From: Lewinellaceae bacterium
Lineage (GTDB): Bacteria > Bacteroidota > Bacteroidia > Chitinophagales > Saprospiraceae
Direction of reading: 5' to 3'
Length of the DNA: 64,000 bases
Assembly: GCA_020636445.1 (NCBI GenBank)
Contig: JACJXV010000007.1
Span: 1 to 64,000 of the forward strand
The position numbers were made by a program, and so were the translations under genes. The notes under the pieces were generated by a model. That model ran no database searches and was not told the origin of the DNA. It was given only the letters and a program-made list of their open reading frames with translations. Below are positions 52,845-60,891 of this stretch, piece after piece (position 1 is the first letter of the stretch; each line of letters opens with the position of its first letter).

Positions 52845-52873
52845 CTGCGTTTCAATGCTGAAAAATTTAGCTT

Positions 52874-54184
52874 ATGACGGAAGATTTCATTCACTACATT
52901 TGGCGCTACCAGCGCTTTGACCAGCGGAACCTTCACACTACAGACGGGGAACCTATTCAGCTCCTGCGCCGGGGCGATTATAACCGCCATGCTGGCCCCG
53001 ACTTTACGGATGCCCGGATCCGGATCGGCGATACCTTATGGGTTGGAAACGTTGAAATTCATTGTCGATCATCAGAGTGGTATCAACACCAGCACGATCA
53101 GGATCCAGCCTACCGCAATGTAATCCTTCATGTGGTACTCGATGAAGATCGCCAGGTATTGCGGAAAGATGGCAGCAAAATTCCCTGCCTTACCCTTCGG
53201 GAACGCATCCCGCCCGGTTTACCCAAAGCCTATTTTCGCCTTTTACAAGAAGGTGATTGGGTGCCCTGTCAACATTTTTGGCCGAAGGTCACTACCGTTA
53301 CCAAGGAACTTTGGCTGGACCGACAAGCTATTGAACGCCTCGAAGAACGGGCACTGGAATTAGAAAATTGGCTAAATCAAGTGGGTGGCGATTGGGAAAC
53401 GCTCTGTTTTCAGGTCATGGCACGGAGTTTTGGCTTGCCCGTTAACAAAGATCCCTTTCTGCTGCTCAGTCAGCGCCTGCCCCTGACCTTAATTGGAAGA
53501 CACCGGGCCAAACTACTGGATCTGGAGGCCTTGCTTTTTGGGCAGGCCGGACTCCTTGATGATATTCCTGCTGAAGATCCCTATGCGCTCCGCCTCCAGC
53601 AGGAATATCATTTCCTTCGCCACAAATACCAATTGGAGTCTTTACCAGGCACAATATGGAAGATGCTTCGCATGCGTCCGGCCAATTTCCCCACGGTGCG
53701 TATTGCCCAGTTTGCGGCATTGCTGTTTCAAACAGTACATCTTTTCGATAAAATTCGCGCCGTCCAAAACCTGGCAGAAATCCAGCACCTGCTAACGGTG
53801 AGAGTTTCCCCTTATTGGCGACATCATTACCGATTCGGACAGGAAGCGTCAGGTAAGGTTCCTGTGTTGGGCCCGGCGATGATGCAAATTGTAACCATCA
53901 ATGCCATTGTTCCCTTAATTTTTGCCTACGGACGCCACCACCAGGAAATGGCCTACCAGGAAAAAGCCCTGGCAATCCTGGAACAACTTCCTCCGGAAGA
54001 TAATCACCAGATTCGTGCCTGGAAAAAATTGGGCTACCAGGCTGAGTCGGCATTTCAAACGCAGGCCCTTTATCATTTAAAGAAGCGTTATTGCGATGAA
54101 CGGCAGTGCTTGCATTGTGCCATTGGACACCATATTCTCCAGGCAGACTCAGCGGCCGCTAAACATTTAAAGACCCAAGAATAG
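52874..54184 (+). CDS. DUF2851 family protein
   Basis: The 436-residue cytosolic protein opens MTEDFIHYIWRYQRFDQRNL and has GDYNRHAGPDFTDARIRI and WVGNVEIHCRSSEWYQHQHD, the hallmark of DUF2851, a family mainly of Bacteroidota with unknown function. The acidic/His cluster (NRHAGPDF, NVEIHC, HxHD) resembles metal-dependent nuclease cores, which is an inference. The C-terminus has a Cys motif RYCDERQCLHCAIGHH, as often in the family. Its 3' end overlaps the convergent nucleotidyltransferase gene by 26 bp. The long palindrome array precedes it. Confidence 0.88.
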   Translation: MTEDFIHYIWRYQRFDQRNLHTTDGEPIQLLRRGDYNRHAGPDFTDARIRIGDTLWVGNVEIHCRSSEWYQHQHDQDPAYRNVILHVVLDEDRQVLRKDGSKIPCLTLRERIPPGLPKAYFRLLQEGDWVPCQHFWPKVTTVTKELWLDRQAIERLEERALELENWLNQVGGDWETLCFQVMARSFGLPVNKDPFLLLSQRLPLTLIGRHRAKLLDLEALLFGQAGLLDDIPAEDPYALRLQQEYHFLRHKYQLESLPGTIWKMLRMRPANFPTVRIAQFAALLFQTVHLFDKIRAVQNLAEIQHLLTVRVSPYWRHHYRFGQEASGKVPVLGPAMMQIVTINAIVPLIFAYGRHHQEMAYQEKALAILEQLPPEDNHQIRAWKKLGYQAESAFQTQALYHLKKRYCDERQCLHCAIGHHILQADSAAAKHLKTQE

Positions 54185-54905
54185 CCGGAAGGGCCGCTGA
54201 AGCCGGGGCTAACTGATCGGGCTTACCCACGTCAAACCACAAATCACCATCGTGGGGGTAGGCATAGATAGCAGCGCTTTTGGCGGCCTCCAAATACGTA
54301 TCAATCGTGGAGAACACGGCTTTATCGGCCGGAAACCAGGTGAATAAAGCGGGGCTTATTACCTGGATTCCGCTAAAAGCCCAGGGAGTTGCCGAAACTC
54401 CCTCCCGGCTCATTTTCAGCGCGCCGGTTTTGTTATTTTGCCACCCGCAAAGCTGTTGTTCGGCCGAAAACAATAAATACCGGGAACTCGTCCGTTGCTG
54501 AACAGCTAAGGTGGCCAGCGCCTCCGGACGTGCCACATGAGCAGCATAAAGCGCCCCAAGGTCCAGGTTGGTTAAAATATCAGCATTAACAACCAGAAAT
54601 GGTTCCGAATCAAAAAACCAGGAGGCCTGTTTGAGTCCGCCACCTGTATCCAGCAGTTGGGCCCGCTCATCAGAAAAAGTAATGCGCAGATCCGCAAAGG
54701 CGGGGTTCCCAATTATGTACGCCTCGATTTGGTCCGCCAGGTGATGAACATTAATAATGATGTCTCGAAACCCATAATGCCGCAAGCGATACAGGGCAAT
54801 AGCCAGCAAAGGCTCCCCTCCCACAGGGATTAAAGCCTTGGGCAGCGTGTCCGTAAATGGACGCATCCGAGTACCTAAACCAGCCGCAAAAATCATCGCC
54901 TTCAT
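54159..54905 (-). CDS. Sugar-1-phosphate nucleotidyltransferase (MurU-like)
   Basis: The 248-residue cytosolic enzyme has the GT-A-type signature IFAAGLGTRMRPFTDTLPKAL (about 5-25) and a short C-terminus without a left-handed beta-helix. This size fits MurU-type MurNAc-1-phosphate uridylyltransferases of peptidoglycan recycling, or mannose-1-phosphate guanylyltransferase-like proteins. The AmgK kinase partner of MurU is not visible here. It is divergent from lpxK, and its stop region overlaps the DUF2851 gene. Confidence 0.85.
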   Translation of the reverse strand: MKAMIFAAGLGTRMRPFTDTLPKALIPVGGEPLLAIALYRLRHYGFRDIIINVHHLADQIEAYIIGNPAFADLRITFSDERAQLLDTGGGLKQASWFFDSEPFLVVNADILTNLDLGALYAAHVARPEALATLAVQQRTSSRYLLFSAEQQLCGWQNNKTGALKMSREGVSATPWAFSGIQVISPALFTWFPADKAVFSTIDTYLEAAKSAAIYAYPHDGDLWFDVGKPDQLAPASAALPAILGSLNV

Positions 54906-54946
54906 GGGAATCGAGGTTGAATTCTGTACAAAGAAAAAAAATCCTT

Positions 54947-54954
54947 TAGATTTG
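54947..54954 (+). promoter_or_regulatory. -7 promoter box of the lpxK operon
   Basis: TAGATTTG matches TAnnTTTG, 43 bp before the lpxK ATG, in the divergent gap. A -33 element is not clear. Confidence 0.45.
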
Positions 54955-54997
54955 TTGGAATCCGGCTACAGTTATAAGAACGTGGTCGGGCGTATTT

Positions 54998-56065
54998 ATG
55001 GTCCAACAAATTCTTTTTCGCATCCTGCTGGCGCCCTTTTCTTTGCTGTACGGCATTGGCGTTTTGATCCATCAGTGGTTATACCGCATCGGCTTACTCC
55101 GCAGCGTCCAGTTTAGTATTCCCGTCATTTCAGTAGGTAACCTATCCGTAGGGGGTTCGGGGAAGACACCCCATATTGAATACCTTGTCCGGCTACTCAA
55201 GGATTATGTTCATGTTGCCATAATCAGCCGGGGCTATCGGCGTAAAAGTAAGGGGTATCTCCTGGTTGATCCCCGGCAATCCGCTGAACAAGCAGGCGAT
55301 GAACCCCTGCAATTTAAGCGTAAATATCCTGCCATTCCCGTTGCCGTGAGTGAAAGTCGCACGATTGGCGTTACCCAACTAATTGCTGATCATCCGGAAA
55401 CTCAAGTGGTCTTATTGGATGATGCCTTCCAGCACCGGGCAATCCGACCGGGACTGCAAATCGTTCTGACCACCTACCAGCAACCCTTTACCCGCGATTA
55501 TCTGCTGCCCAGTGGCCGCCTACGGGAGTGGCGCTCAGCGTATCGGCGAGCCGATATCATCATTGTCAGCAAATGTCCGCCCCAGCTACCCGACGCAGAT
55601 CGCCAGCGCCTGCTGAAAGAAATTAATCCGTTACCCCATCAACGCGTATTCTTTTCTTACTACGCTTACGGGCAAGCCTATTTCCTCTTCCAACCTGATT
55701 ACCGCCTTAACCTGCACCCAGGATTGGATGTTGTGCTGCTCAGTGCGATTGCCGGTACCGATTACCTATTGGAGTTTCTGGAGCCGCTGGTGCAGTCGGT
55801 AACGAATATTCAATATGAAGACCATCACCTTTTCACCAAATATGAAGTAGCGCAACTCAAGCTGCGCTTCGATCGGCTGGAATCAGAACACAAGGCTATC
55901 CTGACAACCGAAAAAGATGCCATGCGCCTGGAGTTGCACCGGGAGTACCTGTTGCAGGAGAAAATGCCGATTTTTGTACTGCCGGTAGCCGTTCGCTTTC
56001 ACGGCGACGATGGCGCCCGGTTCGATGACCTTATTCAACAATTTTTACTCAACTTCAAATCCTGA
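54998..56065 (+). CDS. lpxK: Tetraacyldisaccharide 4'-kinase
   Basis: The 355-residue inner-membrane-associated kinase has an N-terminal hydrophobic segment (about 5-25) and the P-loop VGGSGKT (51-57), followed by VAIISRGYRRKSKGYL and DDAFQHR (about 138-144), the LpxK signature. It phosphorylates the lipid A disaccharide to give lipid IVA, so the cell makes lipopolysaccharide. It leads a plus-strand run with an acyltransferase (9 bp downstream), a glycosyltransferase and a sigma factor. Confidence 0.95.
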   Translation: MVQQILFRILLAPFSLLYGIGVLIHQWLYRIGLLRSVQFSIPVISVGNLSVGGSGKTPHIEYLVRLLKDYVHVAIISRGYRRKSKGYLLVDPRQSAEQAGDEPLQFKRKYPAIPVAVSESRTIGVTQLIADHPETQVVLLDDAFQHRAIRPGLQIVLTTYQQPFTRDYLLPSGRLREWRSAYRRADIIIVSKCPPQLPDADRQRLLKEINPLPHQRVFFSYYAYGQAYFLFQPDYRLNLHPGLDVVLLSAIAGTDYLLEFLEPLVQSVTNIQYEDHHLFTKYEVAQLKLRFDRLESEHKAILTTEKDAMRLELHREYLLQEKMPIFVLPVAVRFHGDDGARFDDLIQQFLLNFKS

Positions 56066-56074
56066 TAGCCCTTG

Positions 56075-57379
56075 ATGAGCTGGATTCAGCGTGCCTTATT
56101 CGCCATTTTAAAAGCCCTGGTTAAGGGCTGCTTACGAATCTATTATCCCTTTGTTACGATTAAGGGGAAAGAACACCTGCAGCTCTCCGCACCTACTCTG
56201 ATCGTATCCAACCATCCCAATACGCTCATGGATCCCCTTAATGTGGTTGCCCGTGTTTCGGATCCGGCTTTTTTTCTGGCGAATGCCGGCTTGTTTACCA
56301 ACCCGATCATCGGTAGTATTTTTCGTTTTCTCTATTGTATTCCGGTAGAGCGACCCCAGGATACCAACGGCCGCCCCCTGAATAATGAAGAATCCTTTTC
56401 GCTGAGTTACCAACACCTTGCTCAAGGTGGCCACCTGTATATTGCCCCGGAAGGGTCGAGTTACCTCGAACGCCACCTTCGCCCGTTGCGTACCGGCACC
56501 GCCCGCATTGGCCTGGGTGCTATGGAAAAATACGGAGCAACTACCAATATCCGCATTCTGCCGGTTGGCCTCAACTACGACCAACCCCGCGCAGCAGGCA
56601 GCAGACTTTGGGTGAATGTCGGGGAGCCGATCTTATTGGCGCCCTGGTTTGACCGCTACCATACCGGACCACGACAGGCTGTAATCGACCTGACTGCCGA
56701 GCTTGAGGATCGGCTTGGACAATTGATCATTAACACCCTGGATGACACCGAAGATCAACACCTCATGCGCTGGGAGTCGGTTATGCGTAATGAATACCCC
56801 TTACACCCGACGGAGGAAATCGCCCGCAGCCAGGAATTACTTCAACACTTACGCCACTGGCAAGCTGCGGATCCGGACACCGCTAAAGTGTGGTTAATAC
56901 AGCTCGAAGCCTACCATAGCCAACTAAATAAGCATGCCATGACCGATAGCGTAATGGCCGGTTCGCCACAACCCACCACTGCGAGTTGGTGGCTTTTAGG
57001 TGTGCTGGGGCCTGTTTACGGTTTCGCCTGGCTCAATAACTGGCTGCCCTTAAACATCCCCCGCTGGCTCGTTACACGCCTTAACCTCTATGTGGGATAC
57101 GATGCGACGGTGAAATTAGTGGGTGGACTGGTTACTTTTCCGCTTTTTTATAGCCTCCAAACCTGGCTTCTATCCCTGATACTCCCGCAGCCCTGGCCCC
57201 TGCTGTATGCGCTCAGCTTACCCCTTGGCGCCATCGGTGCCTGGTGGTTCCGGCGTGCTTGGAGAGCAGCCATGGAGATCCGGACTTATCAGCGCCTTTC
57301 CCAGGATGTCCGGATTGCGCTGCAAAACCAACGCCAAGCCCTGCTGGATGGTTGGTCGCAAAGGCCATCTTCCGTATGA
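56075..57379 (+). CDS. 1-acyl-glycerol-3-phosphate acyltransferase-like protein
   Basis: The ATG at 56075 is used (a TTG precedes it). The 434-residue protein has a PlsC-type domain (about 30-230) with SNHPNTLMDP (acyltransferase motif I in the longer-spaced form) and APEGSSYLERHLRPLRTG (motif III region). Two or three membrane segments lie near residues 308-400. Substrates of this Bacteroidota branch are not established; phosphatidic acid or ornithine-lipid synthesis are candidates. It lies between lpxK and a glycosyltransferase and overlaps the latter by 4 bp. Confidence 0.85.
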   Translation: MSWIQRALFAILKALVKGCLRIYYPFVTIKGKEHLQLSAPTLIVSNHPNTLMDPLNVVARVSDPAFFLANAGLFTNPIIGSIFRFLYCIPVERPQDTNGRPLNNEESFSLSYQHLAQGGHLYIAPEGSSYLERHLRPLRTGTARIGLGAMEKYGATTNIRILPVGLNYDQPRAAGSRLWVNVGEPILLAPWFDRYHTGPRQAVIDLTAELEDRLGQLIINTLDDTEDQHLMRWESVMRNEYPLHPTEEIARSQELLQHLRHWQAADPDTAKVWLIQLEAYHSQLNKHAMTDSVMAGSPQPTTASWWLLGVLGPVYGFAWLNNWLPLNIPRWLVTRLNLYVGYDATVKLVGGLVTFPLFYSLQTWLLSLILPQPWPLLYALSLPLGAIGAWWFRRAWRAAMEIRTYQRLSQDVRIALQNQRQALLDGWSQRPSSV

Positions 57380-58491
57380 TGATCAACCTCCTGGTCGTTG
57401 CGGTGTTGGTAGCCACCGCATTTCAGCTGGTTTGCTGGAGTGTTCTTTTTGATAGGTTAGCCCGCTTCCAGTTGCCCGATGTGCCGCAAGAAACATCGTC
57501 AGCCCACCCGGTTTCCATTATCATTTGTGCCCGCGATGAAGCCGAAAACCTTCGGCGAAACCTGCCCCTTTTTCTGCAGCAAACCTACCCCGAATTTGAA
57601 GTTTTGGTCGTAAATGATAATTCACAGGATGAAACAAGTCGCATTTTATTGGATTTTCAAAAAAATTATACGAATTTAACCGTCGTAAATGTGGGTATGC
57701 CTACCCAGCCAGGTAAAAAGCAAGCACTTCGGCTGGGAATTCAACAGGCACGATTCGATCGATTGCTGTTTAGTGATGCCGACTGTCGACCTTCCGGTCC
57801 TCTTTGGCTGACCAATATGCAAGCCCCTCTTCAGGGAGCAATCGAAATCGTACTCGGATTTAGTCCCTATCAGCAGGGCACCGGTTTATTAAATCGGTTT
57901 ATTCGCTTTGAAGCCGTCTACACTGCCGTTCAGTATTTTTCCTTTGCATTAGTTGGGATTCCCTATATGGGCGTAGGTCGTAACCTGGGCTATACCAGAA
58001 AATTATTTCTGGCAAGCGATCAGTTTGCGTCTCATACCCATATTGCTTCTGGTGATGACGATTTGTTCGTCAATCAGGTGGCGCAAAAGAAAAATACCGC
58101 GGTAGTGTTGCGGTCCGAAACATTTGTTTATTCAGCATCCAAAGATACTTGGACAGGCTACTACAACCAGAAAAAAAGACACCTGAGTACCGGTACCCGG
58201 TACCGGCCATTGCACCAGCTCTTGCTGGGTAGTATCGCCCTCAGCCATGTGGGACACTACCTGGGGTTGGTGGCATTGTTGGTTTGGGTTCCAGCTGCTT
58301 GGGGGTTCGCATTACTCCTTTTGGTGGCGCGACTGGGATTAGTAGCCTGGCAGTATCGACGCATTCTACGCCTATTGAACCATCCGGATTTACTCCGCTG
58401 GATTCCCTTGCTGGATTTGCTCCTGACAGTTTACTACCTCCTGTTTGCGCCGGTACTTTTTATCGGTAATAAACAGTCATGGAAGCAGTAG
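57376..58491 (+). CDS. Membrane glycosyltransferase family 2 protein
   Basis: The start is put at 57376, in an ATGA overlap with the acyltransferase stop; the frame is open further upstream but runs inside that gene. The 371-residue protein has an N-terminal membrane segment, a GT2 core with SIIICARDEAENL and LLFSDADCRPSG (DxD-like), and SGDDDLFV. QKKRHLSTG sits in the place of the QxxRW acceptor motif, and two or three C-terminal membrane segments follow (about 290-365). It probably glycosylates a lipid or envelope polymer. Confidence 0.87.
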   Translation: MMINLLVVAVLVATAFQLVCWSVLFDRLARFQLPDVPQETSSAHPVSIIICARDEAENLRRNLPLFLQQTYPEFEVLVVNDNSQDETSRILLDFQKNYTNLTVVNVGMPTQPGKKQALRLGIQQARFDRLLFSDADCRPSGPLWLTNMQAPLQGAIEIVLGFSPYQQGTGLLNRFIRFEAVYTAVQYFSFALVGIPYMGVGRNLGYTRKLFLASDQFASHTHIASGDDDLFVNQVAQKKNTAVVLRSETFVYSASKDTWTGYYNQKKRHLSTGTRYRPLHQLLLGSIALSHVGHYLGLVALLVWVPAAWGFALLLLVARLGLVAWQYRRILRLLNHPDLLRWIPLLDLLLTVYYLLFAPVLFIGNKQSWKQ

Positions 58492-59126
58492 CTCTTAAGC
58501 CAGTAAAACATTTTGATCATTTTTCCGACGACTACCATCTGATCCAGCAGGCCGTGCTTGGAAATCAGCAGGCCTTTGCGTTACTGATGAACCGGTATCA
58601 CGATGCCTTGCACCGTACGGTTCAGCGAATGGTCAGTAATAAAAACGATGCAGAGGATCTAACCCTGGAAGCCTTCGGCAAAGCCTTTCACCACCTGGAA
58701 AGCTATCGGCCTCATTATGCCTTTAGCACCTGGTTATTTCGTATTGCGATCAATAATTGTATTGATCATATCCGCAAAAAAAGGCTCACCGTCCTTTCTA
58801 TTGATGTTCCTTGTGATGATGATACGGATACTGACTACGCCAATTTTATCAGGGCTTCCGGGCCGAATCCGGAGGAACACATCATTCGCGAACAACGCAG
58901 GGTGCTGATGCGCCGAACGCTGGAAAAGCTCAACCCGCGGTACCGCCTGATGATTGAATTGCGCTATTTTGAGGAACTTTCGTATGATGAGATTGCGGAA
59001 CAAATGGACCTTCCCATTGGTACCGTGAAAGCACAATTGTTTCGGGCCCGCGAAGCCTTGCATCGGCTACTATCGCAACCGGAAGCTGGTGACTACCTGG
59101 AATACCGCCGGCGGCGGCGCTCCTAG
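58479..59126 (+). CDS. ECF-type RNA polymerase sigma factor
   Basis: The 215-residue sigma-70 protein has region 2 (about 30-100; LMNRYHDALHRTVQRMV, DAEDLTLEAFGKAFHHL, STWLFRIAINNCIDHIRKKR). Region 4 (about 140-200; LNPRYRLMIELRYFEELSYDEIA, PIGTVKAQLFRAREAL) follows after an acidic linker with DDDTDTDY. Its start overlaps the glycosyltransferase end by 13 bp. No anti-sigma gene follows, which is common for Bacteroidota ECF factors, so control may be at the transcript level or by the envelope operon it belongs to. Confidence 0.93.
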   Translation: MEAVALKPVKHFDHFSDDYHLIQQAVLGNQQAFALLMNRYHDALHRTVQRMVSNKNDAEDLTLEAFGKAFHHLESYRPHYAFSTWLFRIAINNCIDHIRKKRLTVLSIDVPCDDDTDTDYANFIRASGPNPEEHIIREQRRVLMRRTLEKLNPRYRLMIELRYFEELSYDEIAEQMDLPIGTVKAQLFRAREALHRLLSQPEAGDYLEYRRRRRS

Positions 59127-59265
59127 TATGGTTGGGTGTGGGGCTCCTCTTATACCTTCCGGTGCTGCTCTGGAAGTCGTGTATGTTTTGGGAAAAAGAA
59201 ATCATTCATGATGACTCATTTCCCATGACTAACACAACCCCCGGAAAACATCCCTATCGGGAAAA

Positions 59266-60855
59266 TTACAGCAGTCGCACCCCTTCCTTAGGGTCAAGAT
59301 GCAATGTTCGCAACGCAGCGGCCCGCGTTGAAACATCGGCAGCGCTATTCTCCAACCGTAACACGCCCCGCGGGCAGACAGCGGCACAGATACCGCAGCC
59401 AACGCAGGAAGCCCGCACTACGTCCTGCCCACGCTGTGCATAGGCGCGTACATCAATCCCCATTTCGCAATAGGTAGAACAGTTGCCACAGGAAATGCAC
59501 TGCCCGCCATTTACGGTAATGCGGAAACGACTGAAAAAGCGTTGCTGCAACCCTAAAATAGCAGCCATTGGGCAGCCAAACCGGCACCAAACGCGGCTCC
59601 CGAAAATAGGATAAAACCCAACGCCTATAACCCCGGAGAAAATGGAGCCGATATAAAACCCATACCACTCGCGCAGTTTATAGCTACTCAAACCAAAAAT
59701 CCGCGACTGATTTTGCAGATATGCCTGGAGCGTCAGCACAACGATTCCGATTAACAGGACGGTTGCCAACCCTTTTACCCAAACCGGAACTCCCTTGAAC
59801 ACCCGGGGGCGTAACCAAAGGAGTAAAGCTACCCCCAACAACGTGGCAATAGCCACTCCCAGAAACATTTCCCGGGTTACCCAGTAGGTAGCAGGATTGC
59901 TCCGAAAGAAGCTGTGTAAAACAGCCAAGGTCATGATAACCGCCAACACCAAAACACTGTGAATCACCCAGCGCTCTACTTTCCAGGCACCTAACGACTT
60001 ATCGGAAAGCTGCCGAAAGGGATCCCCCGCTGTCTCAGCCAGCCCGCCACAACCGCAAACCCAGGAACAGTACCACCGCTTACCATATAAATAGGTAAGC
60101 ACCGGGGATACCACGAAGATCATCGCCACTCCCCAGCCCAGCATAAATATGCCCAACCCACCGCTGGTGGCCAGCTTTTTAATGTTCCAGTCGTAAAAAA
60201 AGTAATAATTCAGCGGCCACATGTTCTTTAAATCCATGGACGGTTGCTGCAAAGCTGACAGGATTTCGGGAATCAGAAAAGCGAACCCCAATTGAAAAAA
60301 CATTACCGACAGGGTGCGAACTACCTGATAACGATTGTGCCGGTATTTATAAATAAACTTAACCCCCATCGCTAAAATGGCCACCGTGTAAAGGGTTCCG
60401 TAAACAAACCATTGACTTGCCGGATTCCCGTTAAGGACCCGGCTAAGGGGATCAAAAAAGCCAACTATTCCCTGATTGGCTTCCCCCGCCACGGTTGCCA
60501 GCCCGAGATGGGCAGGAAAAAAATATAGCAAAACATAAAACCCCGTCAGAACGATAGCAGTAAGCCAGCCCAGAATGCCCCGGCTGGTGAGGCTTGCCAA
60601 CCAAACGCCATTGTTTTTTATTCCTGCGGGTAGCTGCCGGTAAGCAGCCCAGCCGTACCACGCTCCTCCCAGGCCCAATGCCAGGAGCGAAACCACCAGC
60701 CAAACCGTCGGCGCCGGCAGGGAAACACCAAAAAAAGCCAGAAACAACAGTAAAAGGCCGATGCCGGTTAGGGTCAGGGCTCCTTTTTGTCCGGCGTTAA
60801 GCACTTGATGGGTACGTGCCCCTATTAAGGATAGACTTGGATTAACAGCTGCCAT
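59266..60855 (-). CDS. NapH/NosR-like membrane polyferredoxin
   Basis: The 529-residue protein has about nine membrane segments. Two periplasm- or cytosol-facing Cys motifs of NapH/NosR type follow: CSWVCGCGGLAETAGDPF (about 280-297) and WCRFGCPMAAILGL (about 430-443). The C-terminal pair of 4Fe-4S ferredoxin motifs is CISCGNCSTYCEMG (about 465-478) and CVGCGICAAVCPRG. Proteins of this kind move electrons across or along the membrane to or from Fe-S partners. A FAD oxidoreductase gene lies 36 bp upstream on the same strand and is the likely partner. No nitrate, nitrous-oxide or cytochrome oxidase gene is near. Confidence 0.88.
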   Translation of the reverse strand: MAAVNPSLSLIGARTHQVLNAGQKGALTLTGIGLLLLFLAFFGVSLPAPTVWLVVSLLALGLGGAWYGWAAYRQLPAGIKNNGVWLASLTSRGILGWLTAIVLTGFYVLLYFFPAHLGLATVAGEANQGIVGFFDPLSRVLNGNPASQWFVYGTLYTVAILAMGVKFIYKYRHNRYQVVRTLSVMFFQLGFAFLIPEILSALQQPSMDLKNMWPLNYYFFYDWNIKKLATSGGLGIFMLGWGVAMIFVVSPVLTYLYGKRWYCSWVCGCGGLAETAGDPFRQLSDKSLGAWKVERWVIHSVLVLAVIMTLAVLHSFFRSNPATYWVTREMFLGVAIATLLGVALLLWLRPRVFKGVPVWVKGLATVLLIGIVVLTLQAYLQNQSRIFGLSSYKLREWYGFYIGSIFSGVIGVGFYPIFGSRVWCRFGCPMAAILGLQQRFFSRFRITVNGGQCISCGNCSTYCEMGIDVRAYAQRGQDVVRASCVGCGICAAVCPRGVLRLENSAADVSTRAAALRTLHLDPKEGVRLL

Positions 60856-60891
60856 ATCAGGAATGTCTTTACTGAATTTGATTGGATTAGC

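Noticed and set aside
52637..52861. Open frame through the palindrome array with periodic TAVxxxGS pattern
   Set aside because: It has no ATG start, and the periodicity follows from the DNA repeats; kept only as a remark in the findings.
59132..59443. Plus-strand frame after the sigma factor, possible anti-sigma
   Set aside because: It overlaps the C-terminal end of the polyferredoxin gene, starts without ATG, and has no anti-sigma features beyond one hydrophobic patch.
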